A stretch of 64,000 bases of DNA from assembly GCA_001510575.1 (NCBI GenBank), contig LNGK01000012.1, forward strand, positions 889,996 to 953,995, written 5' to 3'. Positions within the stretch are counted from its first letter, which is position 1. Each line of letters opens with the position of its first letter. This stretch comes from Knoxdaviesia capensis. Lineage: Eukaryota; Ascomycota; Sordariomycetes; Microascales; Gondwanamycetaceae. Of the stretch, positions 22,964 to 34,949 are shown in pieces. The translations under genes and the position numbers were made by a program. Under the pieces are notes generated by a model, which was given only the letters and a program-made list of their open reading frames with translations, was not told the origin of the DNA and did no database searches.

Positions 22964-24996
22964 TGTGCGTGATTTTGGTGAGATAGTTAAAGCAACAATT
23001 CGATGAGCTAAGGGTATACGAGAGAATGAAGACGAGGCTTTGACGATAGGACGACGAACACACGAGAGCATAGAAAGGGGAGGGGGGATATATAAGACGA
23101 GAAAGGGAGCAAGGGCGAGAGATGGAAGTAAGCGGACAGAAATGATGAGGATGGATATATCAAGGAGAGTTTCACGTGCGGCAAGAGAGAGAAAGAGCGA
23201 GGCGGACGCAGCTTTCTTATAATAGAGATTGTAATTACTGATGCTTGGTTGGTGCGGAAGGGGCGAGGGGCGTAAAGCGGCGTCATTCGAGCTTAAGGGA
23301 ACACGAAAGAAGAAAAAAAGCTTGTGACGACGATGCAGCTTTGGAAGGCCACCCCCATCTCGGAAAATGTCCGTGTGTACCCGATCAGCTCTGGAAAGAG
23401 AAGAAAAAGAAAAAAAAATTCTTGCAGGGAGGGTTTTAAGCGCTAGCCGCTTAGAGCACCATTGACTGCAATGCCCCGCCAAACTTTTCCCATCTCCAAT
23501 ATTCACCGGGCTCTAGACCGCTTGCTTGCCAAACTGATATTTGGGCCCAACAAACCCTTTCAGTAACACATAGGCTACCCAAACACTCCTATTGTGCTGA
23601 GTCTAGGGTGGTGGGTTGCGCTGGCGTGAAACATTTGTTGGGATCTTATCTGAGTGTTGAGATGTGTTGTGTTGGTATAGAGGAGCCGGCATTCTTGTCT
23701 CCCATTGCCGACAGTATCACGACCAGACACAGCATATTTCTGGATTCGGATGTGTGGAAACACATCGGATTCATTCATGGTACGGCTTAAACATCCGGGC
23801 TTGTCACCTTACTCCTTCAGGCAAATGTGGTTAGCAAGCGCGTGTCCAGGACATAAGTTACATACACCCGTGAAGCAAGCACGCGTCCTTCTCGATGCGA
23901 CGGTCCCTGTTACGAGGATCGCTGTACGAACACTTGCTGTGCTCCTCGCTTGCCTGTGCCTGTCATAACCCGAACGCCATACGAGATCGCGGATGCCGAA
24001 TCGATCGAGCTGCATTATCCCGAGGACCACGGATGGGCTTGGATGGCACGCTGAACTCTATTGGGCTGATCTGGGAAGGGCCACGGCACAGCCTTCTCTA
24101 CAAAGCTCGGCTCTTCGTGTGCATGTAGTGGCCAGATGCTAGCCCCAGACGCCTCGGCTTGCCAGATTTATAGTGCGCTGACTCTCCACCATCCCCAGGT
24201 TTTAGCAGCTTCTATTCAGGGATCTGGCGCTCCAAAATTGCCCGTTCTCCAGGTTTCGCTGCATCTGTGTTCGGATTCTCCAACCAGCGGCCATCGCGAC
24301 CTCGGCGTCCCCCATAAGTCACGATCCGTCTTGTCCTGTTTTGGGCTACACACAAACTGATACAAGACGGAAAATACACAGTAGACCCTATCATGCCACC
24401 GAAAACTTTTATTGTTTCTTAGGGTTCCCAAGAACTTGGCACCATCGTGAGGACAAGGATTCGCGGGGATTTCGACGATTTAGAGTTACAGGCCTTCCGT
24501 AGATATATCTTGACCTAGGCACAAAATCTGGATAGGCATTGAGAATTCAAACATGCCAGGTAGCCCTGCTGGGCGTTCCTAGAATCGCCCGCTAGAGTTT
24601 GCGAGAAGTCTTGATAAGATAACGAGCGCTCTCTTGTTCCTAGATCATGTGCCACTGGTTTTGCGCTGAACGATTCAACTCGATCACATGCTAATAGCGG
24701 CGTCCCCGAATTAATTTTGTCCGTCGGAATTCGGTCACCTCGAGAGGACAACCGAGTCAACTGGCCTGGTCGGTGCATTGACTGGTTACATACGGTTGTT
24801 TCCACGAAGTCAGAACATCACTTAAAAGAATGCAGAATGCATCACTCTTACGGCAAACGGGAAAGCGATGATATACCAAGGCCGTCATGTCAATGCTCAT
24901 TTCCAAATTCGTCGTAACTAAACCCAAACCTCAACCCTAAAATGCCTTTATATATACAACACGATTAAAAACCAGCATCTCCCCCGCAATCCATAT
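22964..24996. other. Intergenic region upstream of gpd1
   Basis: It holds the gpd1 promoter and purine-rich leader (to about 23450), then about 1.5 kb without a supported gene, then the 3' flank of the GH3 gene. An AACCCTAA telobox is present near 24929. Confidence 0.5.
23088..23095 (-). promoter_or_regulatory. TATA-like box upstream of gpd1
   Basis: TTATATAT on the minus strand lies about 125 bp upstream of the gpd1 start codon. A C-rich stretch containing CCCCT, the core of stress-response elements, follows immediately. The position suits a TATA box. Confidence 0.4.
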
Positions 24997-27900
24997 TTAC
25001 ACCGGGCTGGGCAGTCCACTCTCGCATTTGAGCGAGTCCGAGTAGCAAGCAAGGTGCAGGTTATCGCTGGCATCACCGATCCAGATCTTGAACCGGCCGG
25101 TAGGGTTGGGAACCACCCAGTCCTGGATAACAACATCCCACACGCTGATATCGCGGCGGGATAGCTGCAGGGTGACGGTCTGCGACTTTCCAGGGGCCAG
25201 AGAAGCGGTCTTTTCAAAGTCACGCAGCTGGATGATCGGGGTATCATAGGCGATACCCGACGGGAACTGGATGTAGGCCTGGACCGACGCCTTGCCGGAG
25301 TATTTCTTGCCCGTGTTGGTCACAGTCAGGCTGATGCTGTAAGCGATGTCCCACAGGGCCGGGTTGCCACCCTCGCCGCCACCGGCGCGCATGCCGGGCT
25401 TCTGGGCGGTGGAGTATCCCTCAGGGTACGGGTAGGTTTGCTTGTTCTGGATACGGATCTGCTCAGCCTCCTGGGCCTCATCGGGGAGCAGCCAGGAGTA
25501 GATGTAGCGGAAAATCTTGTTAAAGCCCGCAGGGGGGAGGGCCTCAGAAAGCGACGGAACAGCGCTGTGATAGTTCAGGACGGATCCCTTGGGAGGGCGG
25601 GCAGGGGGAACAGAGGTCATCTTGACGACCGACTTGACAACAGGGTTGGAGTACGAGAACGAAGTGTAGCTGAGACCGTGGCCAAAGGCATACCGGGGAG
25701 TGATGCCGACCTTGTTTAGGTAGCGGTAGTCGATGTACACTCCCTCAACGAAGTCATCCTGGGGCTGGGGGTAGGTGAAGCCAACAAGATCCGTGACACT
25801 AGAGGGCATGTCGCTTTCCTTCTTGGTCAAGCTGTAGGGGAGATGGCCGCTGGGCGAGACATCGCCGTACAACACGTTGGTCAGGGACTCACCGGCCTCC
25901 TGGCCGGGCAGATGAGCAAAGAGCACGGCCTTGACGGACGGGAGCTCGATCCACGAGTCAAGCACTAGCGGGCCGACAGTGTGGGCAACAACAACAACGT
26001 TCGAGTAGTGGGCAGCAGCCTTGATCACAAGCTGGTTGGTGTTGTACCAGGGGTTTAGGCCAGACGCGTCACGGTCTCCGTGGTTGCCCTCAACGACGTA
26101 CGAGTTTTCACCCGCGTCGGACGAGATGAACACAATGGCAACATCGCCAGCCTTCGCAGCGGGGACGTTGTTGGGCCAAGAGTCGCTCGAGTAGTATGTG
26201 ACATTGCCAGTGCGACGCTTGATAGCCTCGAGAGGAGAGTCCAGATAGGGGTACTCAACAGTTCCAGAACCCCATCCCTGGCCCAGGGTGCCAACGTTGC
26301 AGTTGCGGTCGTTGCAGGCATTGGGGCCATTAGGGTTGGTCTGGGCATCACTGCCGAAGACCTTGATGGACTGTGAGCGATCGATGGGAAGTAGGAGGTC
26401 ATCGTTCTTGAGTAGAGTCAGGGCGTCCTGGGCCACCTCGCGTGCAACGAGGTAGTGGTCGGCCTGCACATTGACAAACTCATTGACGATACCGGAAGGC
26501 GAGTTGGGCCACGCCGCCGAGTAGAAGTCGCCCCAAGCATCACGGGTGTTGGTGGAGAAGTTGATATCAGGGAAGCCTTTGTCCTGGCCGAACTTGTACC
26601 ACGACGCGACGATACGGGTGGTCATGTCATTTAGGCGGTCCATGGGGACGGAACCGTTGAGAACAGAGCGGGTGAGGTCGTACATCCAGTAACTCCATCC
26701 CATTAGGGGGACCTGAGTGTCTCCAGGCATGTTCATGTCCAGGCCGGCCAGAGCAGAGGCGACACCGGACATGTGGGAGAGCCAATCAGACATGACGAAG
26801 CCCTGGAAACCAAGTTCATCCTTCAAGATTCCGTTGATCAGGTAGGCGTTCTGGCTGCAGGCAGAGCCGTTAACACCATTGTAGGCAGTCATAAGAGCAC
26901 CGACACCCTCGTGAACAGCATCTGCAAAAGGCCACAGGTAAAGTTCATGAAGAGTGCGATCATCTAGTGATAGTTGAGAAGATGATGTTAGCCGTCCGAC
27001 TAGGGTTTAGCCTTAACGAGAAATAAAAACTTGGATAAAACTTGCCGATGTTAGAGCTGTATCCGGACATAGCAGGGTTGTACATGCGGTACATCTCCTG
27101 CTCGTTTCCAATCAAGTGCTTGATGGTAGCGATAACACCCTGCTCCTGGACACCGCGGACGGTCAAACGGCCACCAACGGCCTGCAGAACGGGGTCGGAG
27201 CCGAAGCCCTCCCAGTTACGGCCGCCCTTGGGCTTGCGGCCCAGGGGACCGACCGCGGGGCCCAGGAAAATGTGAACACCCTTGCCACGGAACTCCTTGC
27301 CCATTGCAACGGCACGCTCATACATGAGCTTCTTGTCGAACGTGGCTCCGGTAGTGATACCAGCCGGGAAGGCGGTGACGTTGTCAGCAAGACGCACACC
27401 GTCGGCGGCGTCACCGAGGCAAAGCTGCGGGAATCCCACGCGTTCCGCGCTTCCAGTGTTTCCGACACATCGTCTAAACCAAAGAAAGAAAGAAAAAAAA
27501 AAAAAAAAAGACAGATAGATCGGTTAGTTCCCCATTTGGATGTATTTCTATTCTTGGTCCGTATCTGTTGTTTTAGTGAAGAAAGGTTATCTCGCTGCGA
27601 AACAGACGAGGTGGAGCCCAAAATGCACAGACAACGACCAGCACCTGAAGAACCCAAGCCAGGGCTCAAAGTGCATGCCCCTTTCTGGCTGGCCCAACAA
27701 TACAATACCGCCTAAGTGTACAGGGGATAACAGAGTCGGCCAAACGTACCCTGGAAGAGTTTAACTGTGAGTGGAAAAGCGACAAACGCAGAGAAGAAAG
27801 ATAAGGAAGGACATCGAGAGAAAGAAACACAAAAATGCAGAGTGACATCGAAGCCAAACAAAAGTGCAAACGAGAGAGATTGGCGATCTGCCACTTACCC

Positions 27901-28064
27901 ATGTAAATACCAGTTCCGGAGGTAATGTTCGTCTTCTCAGACAGAGTCATCTGGTCGACAAGGGCTTTCGCCTTTGCATAACTGGAAGACCAATTGTCCA
28001 CCCAGCCGCCATACGGCGCAGGGTAATATGGCGCTGAGACCGTGCTGGAGATTGAAGAGCCCAT
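24997..28064 (-). CDS. GH3 family beta-glucosidase (bglF-like), no signal peptide
   Basis: Model: complement(join(24997..26963, 27046..27473, 27750, 27899..28064)), 853 aa. The enzyme class hydrolyses terminal beta-glucosyl residues. Motifs run in family order: [92 protein letters not shown], then the nucleophile motif GFVMSDW (Asp near 258). After these come the alpha/beta sandwich ([20 protein letters not shown]) and a C-terminal fibronectin-like domain. Relatives of the bglF/bglM group begin with a signal peptide. Here the ATG at 28064 (context CACAACATGG) opens directly before the mature domain, with an in-frame stop upstream and no ATG between it and the TATA box, so an intracellular enzyme is likely. 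Two splice oddities are described separately. Confidence 0.9.
26964..27045 (-). other. GC-AG intron in the GH3 gene
   Basis: The donor reads ATCG|GCAAGT and the acceptor CACTAG|ATGATC. Joining there gives the family motif SSNIDDRTLHE. No GT donor nearby preserves the frame. GC-AG introns are a known minority class. Confidence 0.85.
27474..27898 (-). other. Tandem introns separated by a 1-nt exon (stwintron-like)
   Basis: Exon 1 ends ATG G at 27899 before GTAAGT. The next GH3 exon starts A CGA TGT at 27473 after TTTAG. Direct joining is out of frame by one base. Inside the gap, CTTCCAG at 27757-27751 is followed by a single G (27750) and then a GTACGT donor. Intron A (27751-27898, 148 bp) plus intron B (27474-27749, 276 bp) leaves exactly that G and yields M-G-R-C-V-G-N, as the family requires. 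A CTAAC branch site and a long T-tract precede the final acceptor. Confidence 0.65.
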
Positions 28065-31000
28065 GTTGTGCCGGGGAATAATCGATATGAGACAGCAGGT
28101 GGCGGTCGGTTAAGAGAACAGAGCCAAAGAAGACCAAAAACACGGAAAGAGTTTGGATCTGCACGTCTTGTTCTTGCCTGACTGGAAAGAGCTGGACAAA
28201 GCCCGTGGTGAAAGGAAAGATCAGAAGAGGGGATCGACTTGGTCTGTAGTTGATGCGCGGGGGGAAGAGCTGGCCGATATATACTCCATGGGTTCCCAAT
28301 GTCGTCCTCGACCAGATGGAGTGGATGATCCAGAGTGCCGTATTGGACCATCCATGTTTCCGTATCGGCTCCGAGTATAATCGCGAGAACGAACTCCCCG
28401 GTTTGCCCATCGCTATCTATCGAAATTGCACAAGGCACATCATCGCCTCGGCGGGAGTTCTGGTTGGAGGGTCATGGGCAAGCCGGCACCCGGTCAAGAC
28501 ATACGAAGAAGTGTCTTGTGTTTTGTTCTCGACGATAACGAAAACATGGAAGACGTCGCCATAATTCGTATTTGAGGATATATATCCATGGCCGACAGCC
28601 GTTTTCTCCGAACACAAGAGGGAGCTGGATATCGGTCCTTCACCCAAGATTGATACGGTGGTAGTTGAAGAGGACCTCAAGGGAGAGATATGTAGCTCTT
28701 TGAGAGTCAAAGAGGGCGGGAGAGGACTGTACGAGAAGTGAAGGATGGGATGGGAAAGGGCCAAACGAGACCAATAACACACCGCATGAAGAACGCAGCG
28801 CAGTTGACCCCGGATTCTTGTTTGCTTTGTTCTTATAACCACAACCAACCAGAATGAACCTAATCCCACGTCATTCGGGAACCGGCCGCTTCGGCTGTCG
28901 GGCGATATCCCCTTTTGGAGATGTCATTGGTGTGCCTGGGGGCCCGACTGAGGAACTCGATGAAATTGCATATCAAGTGGTGACATTGGACTTTTATCAG
29001 AAGAGCCGAGGCGGGGTGTCTGGAGATTGGAGAAGAGTCATCGCATGGGAAAACCTGTAGATTTGGAGACAATGGGCCGTTTTCTGATAAGTTTGGCTAG
29101 GGTTAAGTTGGCTGTTCACCACTGTTAAACGCACCTTCCCGGCCGTCAATCTACTGGAACGCGTGTAAGTCTATAATCAACAACTTTGATCTTGCACAGT
29201 TGGTTTTCTAGATACCGTCGAATCTTCGTGATGAGCAATGTGATCATCATCAATCTCGACTTCAGTCGAGATGCACATTCGACGACTTCGGAGATAAGAG
29301 AAGCAACTGGTCGTGGCTTGGACATGAGATTGTGGGGTTAATCATCTGTCCTGTACAGTACACATTTGTATGTATGGTACCTACGTGGACATCACCTTGA
29401 TAGAACATCATGCTCATGGGTTACAAGCGCCTCCATCAGTTGAACGGGCGTTTGTGTTGCCTATATCAGATAGGGGAATGCACTGTGTGTTCTTCAATAA
29501 ATATGCCTGACGCCACAGTGCAATCAGCGGTATCAATGCACGGCTCGTGATAGTCAACCATGTCGAATTGCTCTGTACAACCATGACCATTTTAGGTACA
29601 AGAACAAGCACGGGTGTACAGAGTGCATATCTGCATGCAGGAAGATGGGGGCCTCCGACACCCGAATCACATCGGGCGCGGGTGTCGGGAGAAGTTGAGG
29701 TTGCATCACCTGTGAGTTCCGATTCTTAGCTATAGCTATTATATCCGCCACGATGCCACAACATTACGTTATCTTTTCTGCCTTTGAGTACTGCATCTTG
29801 CCTGGAATGCTATGAACCTTTTGCTTGTTGTAGTCGCAGCCGGGCTAATGCCCAAGTCTAGGTGAGGGCTCCGTTCACAAACTGTGCAAACACCAGTTGG
29901 AGAAGCCACCTCGAGGTTTCCAGGAGCCAGCCGAATGACTCCAAATGTTATACAGTACAGTACCTACATATCCCATCTTCAAGATCCGGAACGGAGCTTC
30001 TCCTCTTCCTGCTGACCCGTTTGTCTTTCCCCTCTTTCAATTCACATATATGAGGAGGTCCGGAGTATATATCTTCACATGTGAGTCCCGCATCGTTTTG
30101 CTCGAGGTGTTGTTGTCCTTTTCTCCAACACTCTGATTCCCGAGCTACGACGACATGTCATTTAGACTGTTCTCATAGCAAGTTTTCTCCAATCTAGACG
30201 GTGAAGGTCCGATTGCTGGGAAAGACATGGCATAGAGATGTGAATAGCTGGGGACCATGTTCATAGTCATTCTGCTTGCACAATTTTCTACGCGCCGGCT
30301 GCGGTGTCAAGGTTTGTATGTGCTTGGGCCGAAGGGTTTCTGACCTCATCGTTGGTGAAGCCCCGTCTCATTTCCTCTGTTCCTGATCCAATCACTCATC
30401 AGTCGTCACTCATTCCGCGATTTGACTCTCGCTTACTGTCCGTTGACAAAAGTGCAAGATCCCTGACTTCCCCCTCGTTCCATTCTGGGATTGACCAAAA
30501 AGTCTCTACCTCAAGGGATAAAGATACCATTTTGTGTTTGTTCTCTTTTTTCTTGTTCTTTTTTTTTTTTTTTTAATCCTTTCGTGCGAATGGTCATCCG
30601 CTTGGAACATTCTGTGCCGCTCCTGGCTTGCCCTGTCGCCGAAGAACCGACCTGCCATCGAAATGGCGCAGTGCAGTTCACGTGGATCGTCAAAGCTTTA
30701 ACCCCTGCTGATTGCCATTGACCTGGTCCGCTAACCAAGTGAAAGTCATGAAGCGAGAAAATGACAGCGGATGGCCCGTGTAATGGGGGCACTAGATTGA
30801 AGATGAAGCAGATCGAGTGTATCAACAGCAAATGTCAGCAGCGAACGCGTTGTGTCAGTGGCAAGATGTGCGAAATTTATATTAGGAAGCATATCTTAGG
30901 GAAGACTGTGGTTTATATCTCCACTGAATCGATTGACCGGCCATTGTGTTTCTTTCTTCACTGTTCCACTTGAGCCTTTTCAGGTTTAAAAAATAGTCCC

Positions 31001-32193
31001 CGTCACTGCAACTGTCACTTATCTCAGATTGAGACTATGTCGGCTTTCCAAGGACCTTATTGGGAGGTTGGATAATGCCCAGACGAGCCCACGGCGGCCG
31101 AAAACACTAAAGTTCTGGTACAAAAAAAGAGGATCATTAGAAATGCACCCTTAGAGTTCAGGGGCCATCCAGGCCCCCAAAGAAAAAGAAACCGGAGACC
31201 TTTCTTCAACAACAGCCAACACCGTCTTTTTCCTGGTGACAGAATTGGGTGTTTAAGCTTAGAGTTGCAGAGGGACCGGGTCTCAGTCCCCCGCCCCAAG
31301 CCCCGCGAGCTAAAAAGGGTTCTTCGGAAGTGTTGACGGATAGCAAAACGGGCGACCGAGACGGTCAGACGGGCCCCACCACACTACGTTCTTCTTCCTT
31401 TATTCTGTCCTAGAGCTACATAGCAATAGAGGGGAATGGACGTGCCATTGACCATTCTCCTTGAATCCCAAGACGCGTGGATGCGATGAATGGCAATATA
31501 CGTGAGAACAGGAGTGAAGCAAAGTTGCAGATGGCGATATCTATATATGGGATGATGAGACTGGAAATGAAAAAAGATTCCTATCCTACCCACGTGGTAG
31601 CACTTGTGAGCTTCAACTCACATCCTCATTCTTACATATCTTCGTCTTCCTCGTTGTGTTTTGCCTCGTCGACCGTGCAGATCCTCAACTCCTCCCCAAT
31701 TATTTGGATGTAATGAGGAGTAGTTTTCAAAAGGGACTTGTAGGCTTACTCCAATTCTGTTATACTGCCCCATCGAGAACAACGTGCATCTAGCCAAAAT
31801 TCCATGCGAGCCCACATTTAGAGCCTTGCACAGTTGTATTTGCCTGTTACTTATGTTTTGTTGGCTGGGTCATCTGGCTCTTTGCTAAGAAATCCCGGCA
31901 CTCCTTGGGGCTTCCACGCTGGTCGTGAGTGGGGTGGAGGTTGGAGATGATCGACAAAGGCATGGAATTCGAAGAATCATAAATGGCCAACGGCCGCTCT
32001 TCAACTCTGACGGTCAAGTCTTCTCTTTCTCTCCATCATCTTCAACTTGGAAGATCCTCACTCCTTCAAGATCCAGAGAGAACTGACATCACGGCTGCCT
32101 TTCCTCGGTTTTGTGGCACTTTTTTAGTATATCTTGGCATCAGATCTTCTAATTTCCCTTTTCTGGATATCTACCTCCCTTTCACATAGAGAT
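28065..32193. other. 4.1-kb intergenic region between divergent genes
   Basis: This lies between the divergent GH3 and lipase genes. The left 400 bp are the GH3 leader and promoter. The rest shows GTACAGTAC motifs at 29353-29361 and 29952-29963, a TAGGGTT at 29098 and a T-tract near 30557-30575. No open frame has coding character. Confidence 0.5.
28278..28283 (-). promoter_or_regulatory. TATA box of the GH3 gene
   Basis: TATATA lies 214 bp upstream of the GH3 start codon. The interval is CT-rich leader with no ATG, which helps to fix the start at 28064. Confidence 0.5.
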
Positions 32194-33424
32194 ATGATGA
32201 AGGGCTTCGTCCTTTCGTCTCTATTGGGGCTGGCCGCTGCGGCTGTCGTTCAGCAGGGGAACACGGTCATTGAAGTCCAGGGCCGAGGTATGTCATTTCA
32301 TTTATCTTGCATATCTTAGCCAGATTTGGCTTGAGCTAACCATGGGTGTTTATCATGTCACAGCTATTTCGACCCAGCTGTACAACGACCTTGACAGCTT
32401 CGTGGAGTATGCGTCCGCGGCCTACTGCAACATCCTGGCTCCTGCCGGCTCATTGGTTACCTGCAGCTATGGTCGTTGTGCACGCCTCGAGGCTAACAAG
32501 GCGGTTATTCTGAAGTCCTTCTTGTAAGTTATTTCTAGAACATCTTAAACATATCCTCGCATGTTACTGACATTGCCCTCGCCACTTACACAGGGGCCCC
32601 GAGACGGAGGTGGGAGTGATTATCACCGCCGACCATGTCACCAAGACTATCGCTGTTTCTTACCGTGGCAGTGAGACCATCCGAAACTGGATTGTCAAGT
32701 AAGTTGACCATATGTCTCCTATATCCACGTTGTCATTTTATTCTTATCCTAACATACTACAAGCCTCGTTTTCCTGATGCGCACCTGTGATCTGGTGAAG
32801 GACTGCTGGTTGCACACTGGATTTGGCTGGGCTTGGGACGAGACTGGCAGCACCGTGCTCGCGGCTGTCAAGGATGCCAAGACGAAGTATCCGTCGTACA
32901 GCGTGGTGACTGTTGGACACTCGCTCGGCGGTGCTATGGCCACCATCGCGGCGGCGTACATCCGCAAGGCCGGATACCCGACCTCCATCTATAGCTACGG
33001 CTCTCCCCGTGTCGGCAACGAGGCGTTCGCTCGTTTCGTCACCGACCAGGCCGGCGTTGAGCACCGTGTCACTAAGCTGGACGACCCTGTCCCGCGTCTC
33101 CCTCCGCTGTTCGCTGGATACCGCCACACTAGCCCCGAGCTGTGGATCTCCACCGGTGATGCCTTCACTGTCGACTACACCGGGGCTGACATCAAGGAGT
33201 GCACCGGCCTGGCCAACCTGGGCTGCAACGGCGGCCAGCTCAGCGTCAACTTTGACGTCCACAGATGGTACTTCCAGCACACCGGTACCTGCAACTCGAC
33301 CGCTGTTTCTGGCCGTGCTGAGGAGCCTCTGAGTCCCAGAGCGGCCGTTGTCAGCGACGAGGAACTCGCGGCCCAGCTAAGCAACTACGCGCAGATGGAT
33401 ATTGCGTATGCGAAGAACTTGTGA
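32194..33424 (+). CDS. Secreted class 3 lipase
   Basis: Model: join(32194..32287, 32364..32523, 32594..32698, 32764..33424), 339 aa. All three introns are short GT-AG introns, and phases agree through the conserved YRGSETIRNWIVN block. Residues 1-20 (MMKGFVLSSLLGLAAAAVVQ) form a signal peptide. The protein has the lid-region and core layout of the Thermomyces lanuginosus/Rhizomucor lipase family: YASAAYCN, SYRGSETIRNW, nucleophile elbow GHSLGG (Ser near 173), YGSPRVGNEAF, KLDDPVPRLPP (catalytic Asp near 227) and DVHRWYF (catalytic His near 286). Paired cysteines suit extracellular disulphides. It should hydrolyse triacylglycerols or related esters outside the cell. A feruloyl-esterase specificity is less likely because the SRGS/YRGSxxIxNW block is lipase-like. 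About 20 residues at the C-terminus extend beyond the classic fold. Confidence 0.93.
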
Positions 33425-33671
33425 GTGTGATGACGACTTGCGGGGGAAGAGGCTTGGGCGTTTTGGATTACGACTTGATACTGCAACGTACGTTGAATAA
33501 AAGAAATCATGAGTATTGGAACACTGATGCACTAGTGAGGCTGATATATTAGATTTCATCTACTTGCAAGACTAGTATAAAATGAAAGAATCTTTCCTGC
33601 TATAATCGTGGCCTGGAATGCCTCCCACACAGCTTCCATCTGGCAATCCTGCGTGACAGATCGTCGAGTGC

Positions 33672-34949
33672 CTAGGTCTCTTCCTTGAACCGCGCCATCG
33701 GTCCAGCAGGCCTGTCCCACTTTGCGTACAGGTCATCTGGTAGCATTCTATTGTTGGTGGTTTCCCCTCGAATCACTATTTTATCATCCTTTGGGTCATA
33801 CTGGAGGATAGCAGTGCGCCCATGACCGTAGGACTTCATCGTGTTCACGATTTCTCTCATCAGAGCGGCAAGCGACTTCAGGTGTTTCTGGTTCTTCGCC
33901 TCCCACTCTCGCAGTTGCGCGTGAACATCCTCGACTCGGGGACGTTGAAAAACGCCTCGGTTGTGGTAGGCACGGACAAGCTTTGGAGTCTGTCCCACCC
34001 ACAGTTGGGCCGCTATCTCATTGAACTCGAGTCGTTTGTGGTGAACCCGCGTCTTGATCTCTAGCAGAGACTCCTGCGGAACGACTGTGCCCTGCAGCTT
34101 GATGAACAGCCTCGAACCAGGAATGGCTCTACCCAAGACCGGAAATCTCGATGCACTCTCCATTATCTGTTTCACTTCGCCGCTGATGTTCATATTTCTG
34201 GACCGATCCGACGTGATAGTTGTTCTGAAGTTCGGTCCATAGCCGGAAGTTATCTTGGATAGAGGGTCCTGGCCAAGTGAAAGGGATGTCATCAGATCAG
34301 ATAGGTCGGCTGTGGCGCCTTTCCTATCATCAACATAACCATCGACCTCATTGCGGACAAGGAGTTTCAAACCACCAAAAGTGTACGACACAATGCGGTG
34401 GTAGCCAGTGAAGCTTTTGGTCTTGTCAGTTGTATAGACTTTTTCAAACTCATGGCCATAGCCTCTGAACTCATTTGGGCCGATGAATGAACGCGTTACT
34501 TTCTCGTCTCGACGAAAGAGAACCGTGTTATGGACCATCTCCAGCCCTATGGTAAATTGCTGCAGCCCGTTTCGATCAGTAGAAGGGTTGATGAATGAGA
34601 GGAGCTTGCGGGTGTTATTCCTGTCACTGACAACGTCGACAGAGCGGATATCGTAGGACGGGTCCGAGATATAGAGGGCGCGGAACAGGGGCTCCAATGG
34701 CGAATCCGGGTGAAGCGCTGCGTTTTGAGAAATGTAGAAATGCCCAGTGTCTTTTTTGAGTTGGGTATCCACAGCTGGCGGAGCCCATAAGCGGGGACAC
34801 CCCGGAACGGCGATACTGGGACAGTCGGGTGTGAATTGGAGCCAGCTGTAAGATGACACCGGGGTGACATTTCGGATTGAGGCATCCGGAGGAGTGGCGA
34901 AATTGAGGACATCGCCCCTGGTGAATTCCTGAATCACGACGGAAGACAT
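33672..34949 (-). CDS. Conserved fungal protein of unknown function (often labelled GGPP-synthetase-like)
   Basis: A single-exon frame of 425 aa from MSSVVIQEFTRGD. An ATG 45 nt further upstream (34994) would add a hydrophobic extension and is less likely, since the inner ATG has an AAAATG context and a TATA box lies 105 bp upstream of it. The block SSYSWLQFTPDCPSIAVPGC followed by PRLWAPP, the later SFTGYHRIVSYTFGGLKLLV and the RNEVDGY segment mark a widespread ascomycete family. From memory, many members carry the annotation geranylgeranyl pyrophosphate synthetase although the DDxxD prenyltransferase motifs are absent, as here. I would not assign that activity. No signal peptide, membrane helix or catalytic motif is visible. 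It lies tail-to-tail with the lipase, 247 bp apart. Confidence 0.78.
   Translation of the reverse strand: MSSVVIQEFTRGDVLNFATPPDASIRNVTPVSSYSWLQFTPDCPSIAVPGCPRLWAPPAVDTQLKKDTGHFYISQNAALHPDSPLEPLFRALYISDPSYDIRSVDVVSDRNNTRKLLSFINPSTDRNGLQQFTIGLEMVHNTVLFRRDEKVTRSFIGPNEFRGYGHEFEKVYTTDKTKSFTGYHRIVSYTFGGLKLLVRNEVDGYVDDRKGATADLSDLMTSLSLGQDPLSKITSGYGPNFRTTITSDRSRNMNISGEVKQIMESASRFPVLGRAIPGSRLFIKLQGTVVPQESLLEIKTRVHHKRLEFNEIAAQLWVGQTPKLVRAYHNRGVFQRPRVEDVHAQLREWEAKNQKHLKSLAALMREIVNTMKSYGHGRTAILQYDPKDDKIVIRGETTNNRMLPDDLYAKWDRPAGPMARFKEET

Noticed and set aside
27163..27705. Reading the GH3 exon 2 in the frame reached by a single large intron
   Set aside because: That frame gives [15 protein letters not shown] and destroys every GH3 motif, so it cannot be the product.
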